DNA of 14,276 bases from SYFY01 sp031385325 (GCA_031385325.1 JANNBJ010000220.1:1-14276); one strand, 5' to 3'. Positions 1 to 5,841 are shown, counted from the stretch's first letter. Numbers and translations: made by a program. Notes: a model not told the origin generated them from the letters alone.

Positions 1-141
1 GAGATGGTGATGCCTGGAGACAACATCCGGATGAACGTTGAGTTGATCAGTCCGATTGCGATGGAGTTGAAGCAGCGGTTTGCAATCCGCGAGGGCGGTC
101 GAACGGTCGGCTCGGGTGTCGTCACGCAGATCGTGAAGTAG
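1..141 (+). CDS. tuf: Elongation factor Tu, C-terminal end (5' truncated by window)
   Basis: The first 46 codons, in frame 1, read as the end of EF-Tu domain 3: a MVMPGDN stretch, ELISPIAME, the RFAIREGGRTVGSG motif and the terminal VVTQIVK before TAG. EF-Tu is the GTPase that carries aminoacyl-tRNA to the ribosomal A site in the cytoplasm. Domain 3 contacts tRNA and EF-Ts; the GTPase domain lies outside the window. A tuf gene (usually tufA, after rpsL-rpsG-fusA) directly upstream of rpsJ is the common gammaproteobacterial arrangement. Which tuf copy this is cannot be told from the fragment. Confidence 0.97.
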   Translation, partial: EMVMPGDNIRMNVELISPIAMELKQRFAIREGGRTVGSGVVTQIVK

Positions 142-155
142 GGCGAGGGAGCAGG

Positions 156-185
156 TACACAGAGCCTGATTAGAGGCCCTGTGTA
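156..185 (+). other. Hairpin downstream of tuf, possible weak terminator or processing site
   Basis: Bases 156-167 pair with 174-185 around a 6-nt GATTAG loop, giving 12 positions with one A-C mismatch. It lies 14 nt after the tuf stop and ends 19 nt before the -35 box of the next promoter. No T-run follows, so it does not look like a standard intrinsic terminator. It may protect the 3' end of the tuf mRNA, mark a processing site, or be an inefficient terminator that lets transcription run on into rpsJ. The pairing is seen in the sequence; the role is inferred. Confidence 0.5.
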
Positions 186-204
186 AGCTCAGAGGAAATT
201 AAAG

Positions 205-239
205 TTGCGCGAGCGAGTCTCGTGCGTATAATTCGCGCT
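205..239 (+). promoter_or_regulatory. Sigma70-type promoter of the S10-spc-alpha superoperon
   Basis: A -35 box TTGCGC (205-210) and a perfect -10 box TATAAT (227-232) are separated by 16 bp. The predicted start is near 239, leaving a leader of about 118 nt before rpsJ. The discriminator after the -10 box (TCGCGCT) is GC-rich, as in rRNA and ribosomal-protein promoters that ppGpp and DksA repress during amino-acid starvation, so stringent control is a reasonable inference. This is the only convincing promoter seen in the window. Confidence 0.8.
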
Positions 240-265
240 CCCTTTTTCAAGGGCGTTCTTTAACA
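240..265 (+). promoter_or_regulatory. boxA-like Nus-factor site preceded by a small hairpin
   Basis: Bases 254-265 (CGTTCTTTAACA) match 10 of 12 positions of the E. coli rRNA boxA TGCTCTTTAACA, with the last nine identical. Immediately upstream, CCCTT (240-244) pairs with AAGGG (249-253) around a TTTC loop. A small hairpin followed by boxA resembles the boxB-boxA order of rRNA leaders. In known systems boxA RNA binds the NusB-S10(NusE) heterodimer and recruits SuhB, NusA and NusG to change termination or translation. Here it sits just after the predicted transcript start and upstream of the S10 gene itself, which suggests Nus-factor autoregulation. The motif is seen; binding is inferred. Confidence 0.65.
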
Positions 266-266
266 G

Positions 267-329
267 AAATGTAACGTAATCAGCTTCGCCATCGTGAGGT
301 GGTGAGGGCTAGTAATCGTTACATTTTTT
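267..329 (+). promoter_or_regulatory. Long leader hairpin with T-run, candidate attenuator of the S10 operon
   Basis: Bases 267-276 pair perfectly with 317-326 (10 bp). Inside, 284-293 pairs with 298-307 (10 bp including G-U pairs) around a GTGA loop of the GNRA class, and 282-283 pairs with 309-310 past one bulged base. The outer stem runs into six T residues (324-329), which end 27 nt before the rpsJ start. In E. coli, L4 represses its operon through a leader hairpin that causes NusA-dependent premature termination a short way upstream of rpsJ. The position and form here fit an equivalent attenuator, but the outer stem is AT-rich, so it may be weak without a factor. Confidence 0.6.
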
Positions 330-356
330 ATCGGTCAGTGGGGATTGGAGTCTTAA

Positions 357-668
357 GTGCAGAGCCAGCGTATTCGCATTCGTCTGAAAGCGTTCGACCA
401 TCGTCTCATCGATGTATCGACTCGCGAGATCGTAGAAACAGCCAAGCGTACCGGTGCTCAAGTACGAGGTCCCATACCGCTGCCGACTCGTAAAGAGCGT
501 TTTACCATTCTGATTTCACCACACGTCAACAAGGACGCGCGGGATCAGTATGAAATCAGGACACATAAGAGGGTGCTCGACATAGTCGAGCCGACAGAGA
601 AGACGGTCGATGCGTTGATGAAGCTCGACTTGGCAGCAGGGGTGGAAGTACAGATCAGCTTGAATTGA
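357..668 (+). CDS. rpsJ: 30S ribosomal protein S10 / transcription factor NusE
   Basis: The 103-residue product has the full S10 length and opens MQSQRIRIRLKAFDHRLID. S10 sits in the head of the 30S subunit. As NusE, it pairs with NusB to bind boxA RNA and also links NusG to the ribosome. The long loop (about residues 40-70, GPIPLPTRKERF through PHVNKDARDQYE to IRTHKR) is the ribosome-buried extension, and the C-terminal EPTEKTVDAL to VQISL strand is conserved. The start is GTG at 357, with a TTGGAG ribosome binding site at 345-350 and 6-nt spacing; no ATG fits the family's N-terminus. It is the first gene of the superoperon, behind a boxA-like site and a candidate attenuator. Confidence 0.98.
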   Translation: MQSQRIRIRLKAFDHRLIDVSTREIVETAKRTGAQVRGPIPLPTRKERFTILISPHVNKDARDQYEIRTHKRVLDIVEPTEKTVDALMKLDLAAGVEVQISLN

Positions 669-830
669 GTTCCGGCTCATCACCGATGTCGCGCAGCGGC
701 GTTCGTGATGATCTGGCGTTACGACAGGGTCCCGATAGGGGGCCAGCAAACCGTGTGGAACCGCTTACTCGTGGACATGGTCTGTCTGCGGTAGGCGGTT
801 CGCGTATACGCGGGATTGATGGGGAAAATG
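669..830 (+). other. Long rpsJ-rplC spacer with inverted repeats, no gene recognised
   Basis: This 162-nt gap is by far the longest inside the operon, where other gaps are 0 to 63 nt. It contains a perfect 12-bp palindrome CGCGTATACGCG (801-812) 18 nt before the rplC start, a GAACCGC/GCGGTTC pair (758-764 with 795-801), and a short hairpin around 727-743. An open frame from 686 runs through it but continues out of frame into rplC and resembles no known protein, so I do not call it. No convincing -10/-35 pair is present. A structured untranslated segment that affects rplC translation is possible. Confidence 0.5.
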
Positions 831-1499
831 ATGGCAATTGGCCTGGTAGGCAAAAAAAGCGGCATGACGCGGGTGTTTACGGAAGACGGGCGATCGGTCC
901 CGGTCACCGTTATTGAGGTAACACCCAACCGCATCACGCAAATCAAGACGCCGGATAGCGATGGCTATACAGCGCTGCAGACAACTGCGGGCGAAGTAAA
1001 GCAGTCCCGAGTCAGCAAACCTGCAGCGGGGCATTTCGCCAAAGCCAGAACGGCTGCGGGAAAATCGATTCGCGAATTTCGGGTCGACGCGATTCCTGAG
1101 GCAGCAGTGCTGGGAGGTCTGGTCGGGGTAGAAGTATTTGTAATTGGCCAGATGGTAGATGTGCAAGGCGTTTCCAAAGGCAAAGGGTTCCAGGGCGCGG
1201 TCAAGCGCTGGAATTTCCGCACGCAAGACGCCAGTCACGGCAACTCCGTGTCTCACCGGGCGCCAGGATCCATTGGCCAGTGTCAAACCCCCGGTCGTGT
1301 CTTCAAAGGCAAAAAGATGGCCGGGCACATGGGTCACGAAACCGTGACGGTACAGAATCTTGAGATCGTTCGAATTGATACCGAACGTCACCTGCTGCTG
1401 GTGAAGGGCGCAGTCCCTGGCGCAGTTGGTGGCGAGATCTGTATCACGCCAGCAACCAAGGCGAAGGCCGTGAAGGCAGCGAAGGGGAGTGCAGCATGA
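831..1499 (+). CDS. rplC: 50S ribosomal protein L3
   Basis: The 222-residue protein begins MAIGLVGKKSGMTRVFTEDG, the standard L3 start, and contains the conserved KRWNFRTQDASHGNS and GSIGQCQTPGRVFKGKKMAG blocks (about 125-165). L3 binds 23S rRNA early in 50S assembly, and its long internal loop reaches the peptidyl-transferase centre. Gln152 corresponds to the E. coli glutamine methylated by PrmB. I place the start at ATG 831, with GGGG at 821-824 six nt upstream. ATG 828, ATG 819 and TTG 816 are in frame and would add only a few residues. The C-terminus is about ten residues longer than in E. coli and rich in Ala and Lys. The stop overlaps the rplD start by 4 nt. Confidence 0.97.
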   Translation: MAIGLVGKKSGMTRVFTEDGRSVPVTVIEVTPNRITQIKTPDSDGYTALQTTAGEVKQSRVSKPAAGHFAKARTAAGKSIREFRVDAIPEAAVLGGLVGVEVFVIGQMVDVQGVSKGKGFQGAVKRWNFRTQDASHGNSVSHRAPGSIGQCQTPGRVFKGKKMAGHMGHETVTVQNLEIVRIDTERHLLLVKGAVPGAVGGEICITPATKAKAVKAAKGSAA

Positions 1500-2101
1500 A
1501 TCTGAGTCTCGCTGCGAATGCTGGAACAGTAGAAGTTTCGTCTACTGCGTTTGATCGAGAATTCAACGAGTCCCTGGTTCATCAGGTGGTCACCGCCTAT
1601 ATGTCGGCCGGACGTCAGGGAACGGTTGGGCAGAAAACCCGGGCCGAAGTACGAGGCGGTGGCAAGAAGCCATGGCGTCAGAAAGGTACTGGCCGCGCGC
1701 GCGCTGGTAGTATCCGCAGCCCCTTGTGGCGTGGCGGTGGCAAGATATTCGCCGCGGTAACCCAGGATCATAGCCAGAAGGTCAACCGCAAAATGTATCG
1801 CGGCGCCCTTCAGTGCATCCTGTCAGAGTTGATTCGTCAGGGACGTTTGATTGTTGCGGAGTCCTTCACGATGGAGGCGCCCCACACCAAATCGCTGATC
1901 GAAAAACTGAAGATGCTGGAGCTCAGCAACGTTCTGATCGTGACGGATACCGTCGATGAAAATCTCTACCTGTCTGCACGTAATCTCAGGTACGTCGATG
2001 TGGTGGACGTGGAGAGCGTCGATCCGGTGAGTCTTATCAGCCATGACTCGGTGCTTGTCACTGTCAGCGCACTCAAGCAGATCGAGGAGAGTCTGGTATG
2101 A
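1496..2101 (+). CDS. rplD: 50S ribosomal protein L4, operon regulator
   Basis: This 201-residue L4 has the family length. It carries the long conserved loop (about 45-95, VGQKTRAEVRGGGKKPWRQK then GTGRARAGSIRSPLWRGGG) that lines the nascent-peptide exit tunnel, where macrolide-resistance changes occur in other bacteria. L4 is an early 23S rRNA-binding protein. In E. coli, free L4 also represses its own operon by promoting premature termination and blocking translation at the rpsJ leader. The leader hairpin seen at 267-329 is a candidate target, though not proven. Its start ATG overlaps the rplC stop in an ATGA, and its own stop overlaps rplW the same way, which implies translational coupling. 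Confidence 0.98.
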   Translation: MNLSLAANAGTVEVSSTAFDREFNESLVHQVVTAYMSAGRQGTVGQKTRAEVRGGGKKPWRQKGTGRARAGSIRSPLWRGGGKIFAAVTQDHSQKVNRKMYRGALQCILSELIRQGRLIVAESFTMEAPHTKSLIEKLKMLELSNVLIVTDTVDENLYLSARNLRYVDVVDVESVDPVSLISHDSVLVTVSALKQIEESLV

Positions 2102-2394
2102 ACCAGGAACGTGTATACACACTGATTCGTGAGCCGCACATCTCCGAAAAGACCACGCGGATTGGCGACCAGGCCAACCAATATGCGTTCAAGGTGGCAG
2201 TTGATGCCACCAAGCCCGAAATCAAAGTCGCTGTAGAAACTTTGTTCAAGGTGCAGGTAACAGGGGTGACGACTATCAACGTCAAGGGCAAGGTAAAGCG
2301 TACCGCCCGAGGCATGTCTCACAAGAAGAATTGGAAGAAGGCGTATGTCCGTGTTGCGGCCGGACAGGAAATCGACTTCATGGTGACCGAGTAG
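2098..2394 (+). CDS. rplW: 50S ribosomal protein L23
   Basis: The 98-residue protein starts MNQERVYTLIREPHISEKT. L23 lies at the polypeptide exit and docks trigger factor, SRP and the SecYEG channel; Glu17 matches the E. coli docking glutamate Glu18. The VKGKVKR loop and the basic KNWKKAYV segment near residues 76-83 are typical rRNA contacts. The start is set by the ATGA overlap with rplD. It is followed after 10 nt by rplB. Confidence 0.98.
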   Translation: MNQERVYTLIREPHISEKTTRIGDQANQYAFKVAVDATKPEIKVAVETLFKVQVTGVTTINVKGKVKRTARGMSHKKNWKKAYVRVAAGQEIDFMVTE

Positions 2395-2404
2395 GAATAG
2401 CGCA

Positions 2405-3232
2405 ATGGCAGTCGTAAAGGCAAAACCAACATCGCCGGGCCGTCGGTTCGTCGTCAAGGTCGTAAACAAGGACCTCCACACCGAAGGGCCATATAAGCCA
2501 CTGCTTGAGCCGCAGAAGCGTAATGGCGGGCGGAACAACACCGGCCGCATTACCACGCGCCATCAAGGTGGTGGCCACAAGCAGCACTATCGCATTGTCG
2601 ATTTCAAGCGAGACAAGGATGGTGTTCCGGCAACTGTTGAACGCCTTGAGTACGACCCCAACAGAACTGCGAACATCGCGCTGTTGAAGTACAAGGACGG
2701 CGAGCGCCGTTACATCATCGCACCAAAAGGCGTGAATGCAGGTGATGTGTTGGTCAGCGGATCGGGTGCGCCTATCCGTGCTGGTAACTGCATGCCACTG
2801 CGCAGCGTTCCGCTCGGTAGCGTTATTCACTGTGTAGAGCTCAAGCCAGGACGGGGGGCGCAGATGGTGCGCAGCGCCGGTGGCTCATGTCAGCTGGTTG
2901 CACGTGAAGGAACGTATGCCACGCTGCGGTTGCGGTCTGGCGAAATGCGCCGGGTGCTGGTCGAGTGTCGCGCGACGCTCGGAGAAGTATCCAATAGCGA
3001 ACACAGTTTGCGTTCCATCGGTAAAGCGGGTGCCAAGCGTTGGGCTGGCGTGCGACCGACGGTGCGTGGTGTGGCAATGAACCCAGTCGACCACCCCCAT
3101 GGTGGTGGCGAAGGCAAGACATCGGGTGGCCGACATCCCGTGTCTCCATGGGGTATGCCGACCAAAGGTTACAAGACACGCAAGAACAAGCGAACCGATC
3201 GTCTGATCGTGCGTCGACGCTCGAAGCGATAA
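2405..3232 (+). CDS. rplB: 50S ribosomal protein L2
   Basis: This 275-residue L2 has the usual length (about 273 in E. coli). An OB-fold and an SH3-like domain (about 60-200) are flanked by basic tails. The C-terminal NPVDHPHGGGEG motif (226-237) is intact, including His230, equivalent to the E. coli histidine (His229) important for peptidyl-transferase activity. L2 binds 23S rRNA, helps join the subunits and supports peptide-bond formation. A ribosome binding site AGGAA (2393-2397) lies 7 nt before the ATG and overlaps the rplW stop. The N-terminus MAVVKAKPTSPGRR is the expected one. Confidence 0.98.
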   Translation: MAVVKAKPTSPGRRFVVKVVNKDLHTEGPYKPLLEPQKRNGGRNNTGRITTRHQGGGHKQHYRIVDFKRDKDGVPATVERLEYDPNRTANIALLKYKDGERRYIIAPKGVNAGDVLVSGSGAPIRAGNCMPLRSVPLGSVIHCVELKPGRGAQMVRSAGGSCQLVAREGTYATLRLRSGEMRRVLVECRATLGEVSNSEHSLRSIGKAGAKRWAGVRPTVRGVAMNPVDHPHGGGEGKTSGGRHPVSPWGMPTKGYKTRKNKRTDRLIVRRRSKR

Positions 3233-3251
3233 CGACGCAGGAGGAGAGCAA

Positions 3252-3527
3252 GTGCCAAGATCATTGCATAAAGGACCATTCGTTGACCTTCATCTGGTCA
3301 AGAAGGTGGAAGTCGCCAGCGCCAACAAGGATCGAAAGCCGATCAAGACCTGGTCGCGTCGATCGATGATTCTGCCAGACATGGTGGGTCTGACGCTGGC
3401 GGTTCACAACGGTCGACAGCACATTCCTGTCTTCGTCAGCGAAGATATGGTTGGCCACAAACTCGGTGAGTTTTCACCGACGCGCACCTTCCGTGGCCAT
3501 TCGGCCGACAGGAAGGCGAAGAAATAA
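3252..3527 (+). CDS. rpsS: 30S ribosomal protein S19
   Basis: The 91-residue product, MPRSLHKGPFVDLHLVKKVE to a lysine-rich end, matches S19 over its full length (E. coli 92). The TWSRRSMILPDMVG and FSPTRTFRGH motifs are present. S19 forms a complex with S13 in the 30S head and contacts the intersubunit bridge and the A-site region. The start codon is GTG at 3252, preceded by a strong GAGGAGA (3241-3247); the conserved PRSLHKGPF follows directly, which fixes this start. Confidence 0.98.
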   Translation: MPRSLHKGPFVDLHLVKKVEVASANKDRKPIKTWSRRSMILPDMVGLTLAVHNGRQHIPVFVSEDMVGHKLGEFSPTRTFRGHSADRKAKK

Positions 3528-3542
3528 AGGGTGGAGACGGCG

Positions 3543-3884
3543 ATGGAAGTTAGTGCAACCGCGAAACAATTGCGCCTGTCAGCGCAGAAGGCGCGGCTGG
3601 TGGTCGACCTGGTACGTGGCAAGCCTGTCAGCGACGCTTTGAACGTGTTGACGTTCAGCACTAAAAAAGGCGCTGATCTTGTTCGCAAGGTGCTGGAATC
3701 AGCCATCGCCAATGCCGAGAACAATAACGCTGCGGACGTTGATGACCTTGTTATATCAGAGGTCTTCGTCAACGAAGCAACGACGCTCAAGCGGATTCAG
3801 CCGCGAGCCAAAGGACGCGCTGATCGAATCAGCAAACGCACTTGTCACATAACCGTTCGTGTGTCGGATCAAGCCGGGGCATAG
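3543..3884 (+). CDS. rplV: 50S ribosomal protein L22
   Basis: This 113-residue L22 contains the core LRLSAQKARLVVDLVRGK (10-27), KVLESAIANAENN and the long basic beta-hairpin around RIQPRAKGRADRISKR that extends into the exit tunnel beside L4. It binds all six domains of 23S rRNA and is a site of macrolide-resistance changes elsewhere. I choose ATG 3543, with GGAG at 3533-3536 six nt upstream. An in-frame GTG at 3531 would add four residues (META-like) but has a poorer ribosome binding site. It lies 15 nt after rpsS and 13 nt before rpsC. Confidence 0.96.
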   Translation: MEVSATAKQLRLSAQKARLVVDLVRGKPVSDALNVLTFSTKKGADLVRKVLESAIANAENNNAADVDDLVISEVFVNEATTLKRIQPRAKGRADRISKRTCHITVRVSDQAGA

Positions 3885-3897
3885 GGAAAGACAGAAT

Positions 3898-4551
3898 ATG
3901 GGTCAAAAAGTACATCCGACAGGTATTCGGCTTGGCATCACCAAGTCCCACTCATCTGTGTGGTATGCAGACAAGACGCAGTACAGCCGTTATCTGCTGA
4001 ATGATCTCGCTGTGCGGGACTATCTGCGGACTCGCCTGTCCCAGGCATCTGTGTCGAGAATCGAAATCCAGCGCTCGTCGCAGACGGCTCGTCTGACCAT
4101 TCATACGGCACGGCCTGGCATCGTCATCGGCAAGAAAGGCGAGGATGTTGAGCGTCTGCGTCGCGATCTCGAAGAACGCATGAATGCCAAAGTGCACGTC
4201 AATATTGAGGAAATCCGCAAGCCAGAGCTGGATGCGCTACTGGTGGCCCAGAACGTCGCACAACAGCTGGAGCGGCGAGTGCAGTTCCGACGCGCCATGA
4301 AGCGGGTTATTCAGAACGCGCTGCGTCTGGGTGCTGAAGGAATCAAGGTGCGGGTTGCGGGTCGTCTGGGTGGAGCTGAAATCGCTCGCTCCGAGGTCTA
4401 CCACGAAGGGCGCGTGCCTTTGCATACCTTGCGTGCGGATATCGACTACGCCACCTGGGAGGCCCATACCACTTATGGCGTACTCGGCGTGAAGGTCTGG
4501 ATTTTCAAAGGCGAGATTCTCGGTCGTCCAACTGACGACGCACAAGCCTGA
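3898..4551 (+). CDS. rpsC: 30S ribosomal protein S3
   Basis: This 217-residue S3 starts MGQKVHPTGIRLGITKSHSS at ATG 3898; earlier in-frame starts lie inside rplV and add nothing conserved. A type II KH domain holds the RNA-binding loop IVIGKKGEDVE (GKKG at 78-81), and the S3 C-terminal domain follows (about 118-205). Arg131, Arg132 and Lys135, the mRNA-entry residues tied to ribosomal helicase activity in E. coli, are kept at identical positions. The tail after residue 205 is about 15 residues shorter than in E. coli, a variable region of the family. The ribosome binding site is weak, so coupling to rplV is likely. Confidence 0.97.
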   Translation: MGQKVHPTGIRLGITKSHSSVWYADKTQYSRYLLNDLAVRDYLRTRLSQASVSRIEIQRSSQTARLTIHTARPGIVIGKKGEDVERLRRDLEERMNAKVHVNIEEIRKPELDALLVAQNVAQQLERRVQFRRAMKRVIQNALRLGAEGIKVRVAGRLGGAEIARSEVYHEGRVPLHTLRADIDYATWEAHTTYGVLGVKVWIFKGEILGRPTDDAQA

Positions 4552-4580
4552 CAGGCTGGCGGAACTGAAGAGACAAGAAC

Positions 4581-4994
4581 ATGTTACAGCCGAAACGCAC
4601 CAAGTTCAGAAAGCAGCAGAAGGGTCGCAATCGCGGACTAGCACTCCGTGGTAGCAAAGTCAGCTTCGGAGAATTTGGCCTGAAAGCACTGGCGCGCGGT
4701 CGTCTTACAGCAAGACAGATCGAAGCTGCGCGAAGGGCCATGACGCGGAAAATCAAACGCGGTGGCAAAATCTGGATCCGCGTTTTTCCGGACAAGCCGA
4801 TTACCAAAAAACCTCTCGAGGTTCGTCAGGGTAAAGGTAAGGGCAACGTTGAATATTGGGTTGCACTCGTGCAGCCGGGCAAAGTCCTCTATGAGATGGA
4901 GGGAGTGCCTGAAGAAGTCGCGCGTGAGGCGTTTGCATTGGCAGCTGCCAAGTTGCCGTTCCAGACCAGCTTTGTCAGAAGGGCGGTGATGTGA
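4581..4994 (+). CDS. rplP: 50S ribosomal protein L16
   Basis: The 137-residue protein reads MLQPKRTKFRKQQKGRNRG to AAAKLPFQTSFVRRAVM, full length for L16. It binds 23S rRNA next to 5S rRNA and helps position A-site tRNA, and it joins late in 50S assembly. Arg82 in EVRQGKGKGN corresponds to the E. coli arginine (Arg81) hydroxylated by the RoxA/YcfD oxygenase. One residue is inserted near position 22 relative to E. coli. Only a weak purine stretch (4568-4573) precedes the ATG. The gap from rpsC is 29 nt. Confidence 0.98.
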   Translation: MLQPKRTKFRKQQKGRNRGLALRGSKVSFGEFGLKALARGRLTARQIEAARRAMTRKIKRGGKIWIRVFPDKPITKKPLEVRQGKGKGNVEYWVALVQPGKVLYEMEGVPEEVAREAFALAAAKLPFQTSFVRRAVM

Positions 4995-5185
4995 TGGATG
5001 TGAAAGAACTTCGTGACAAGACGGCGGACCAATTAATGGGAGAATTGTTGCGATTGCGCAAGGAAGACTTCGGTCTGCGCATGCAACGCGCCAGTGGTCA
5101 GTTGGGCCAAACCCATCTACTCAAAACCAACCGTCGGGAAATTGCCAGGGTGAAGACCGTGATGCGGGAGAAGCAAAGTGGCTGA
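4994..5185 (+). CDS. rpmC: 50S ribosomal protein L29
   Basis: The 63-residue helical-hairpin protein MDVKELRDKTADQLMGELL contains the diagnostic LRMQRASGQLGQTH and RREIARVKT segments. L29 sits at the exit tunnel beside L23 and takes part in trigger-factor and SRP docking. I take ATG 4994, which overlaps the rplP stop by one base (TGATG). A GTG at 4991 is in frame and would add a single residue. The end of the gene overlaps rpsQ by 8 nt. Confidence 0.95.
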   Translation: MDVKELRDKTADQLMGELLRLRKEDFGLRMQRASGQLGQTHLLKTNRREIARVKTVMREKQSG

Positions 5186-5462
5186 TAAAGAAGCCAGTGC
5201 GGCCAAGACGAGCAACCCCCGTACCGTTACCGGCACGGTGGTGAGCAATCGCATGCAGAAGTCGATCACCGTACTGGTTGAGCGACGAGTGAAGCATCCG
5301 GTGTATGGCAAGTACGTACGTAAATCCAAGAAGCTGCATGCGCACGATCAGGACAACAGCTGCAACATCGGCGATGTTGTGACGGTTGTTGAATGCGCGC
5401 CCATTTCCAAGACCAAGACGTGGATGCTCAAGAGCATCGACGAACGGGCGCAAGAAGTCTGA
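5178..5462 (+). CDS. rpsQ: 30S ribosomal protein S17
   Basis: This 94-residue S17 has an OB-fold with RTVTGTVVSNRMQKSITV, RRVKHPVYGKYVRKSKK and the IGDVVTVVECAPISKTKTW motif. It is a primary 16S rRNA-binding protein of the 30S body. The start is GTG at 5178, inside the last codons of rpmC (8-nt overlap), with GGGAG at 5166-5170. The N-terminus is about 7 residues longer than in E. coli (MADKEASAAKTSN) and Ala/Ser-rich. A later start would have no better signal. It is the last gene of the classical S10 set, and rplN follows after 10 nt. Confidence 0.96.
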   Translation: MADKEASAAKTSNPRTVTGTVVSNRMQKSITVLVERRVKHPVYGKYVRKSKKLHAHDQDNSCNIGDVVTVVECAPISKTKTWMLKSIDERAQEV

Positions 5463-5472
5463 GGGGACTGAC

Positions 5473-5841
5473 ATGATTCAGGTCGAAACCATGCTGGACA
5501 TCGCCGACAACAGCGGCGCGCGTAGAGTCCAGTGCATCAAGGTACTCGGCGGTTCGCATCGTCGATACGCCGGCGTGGGTGACGTCATCAAGGTTACGGT
5601 CAAAGATGCCATTCCGCGGGCCAAGGTCAAAAAAGGCCAGGTCATGAACGCAGTCGTCGTCCGAACCAAAAAAGGTGTTCGTCGGCCAGACGGTTCGTTG
5701 ATTCGCTTTGATCAGAACGCCGCAGTGCTGTTGAACAACCAGCAACAGCCTGTCGGTACCCGCATATTCGGACCTGTCACGCGAGAACTGCGCACGGAGA
5801 AATTCATGCGTATCGTTTCGCTGGCCCCAGAAGTGTTGTGA
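5473..5841 (+). CDS. rplN: 50S ribosomal protein L14
   Basis: The 122-residue length is the family standard. MIQVETMLDIADNSGARR, CIKVLGGSHRRYAGVGD, VVVRTKKGVRRPDGS and GTRIFGPVTRELR are all classic L14 motifs. L14 lies at the subunit interface, forms intersubunit bridges with 16S rRNA and is where the silencing factor RsfS binds. I choose ATG 5473 with GAGGGGA at 5461-5467; the frame extends upstream only into rpsQ. In E. coli this gene follows the spc promoter. Here the gap after rpsQ is 10 nt, and I see no promoter in front of it. Confidence 0.98.
   Translation: MIQVETMLDIADNSGARRVQCIKVLGGSHRRYAGVGDVIKVTVKDAIPRAKVKKGQVMNAVVVRTKKGVRRPDGSLIRFDQNAAVLLNNQQQPVGTRIFGPVTRELRTEKFMRIVSLAPEVL

Noticed and set aside
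782..812. Possible promoter before rplC (TATACG at 805-810)
   Set aside because: The -10-like bases belong to the palindrome and no -35-like sequence lies at suitable spacing.
665..916. Open frame through the rpsJ-rplC spacer (83 codons, ATG at 686)
   Set aside because: It runs about 85 nt into the rplC coding sequence in another frame, resembles no family I know and has no clear ribosome binding site; it reads as a chance open frame in GC-rich DNA.
765..1391. - strand open frame of about 208 codons opposite rplC
   Set aside because: Antisense shadow of a well-conserved L3 gene, with no family resemblance and no promoter or ribosome binding site.
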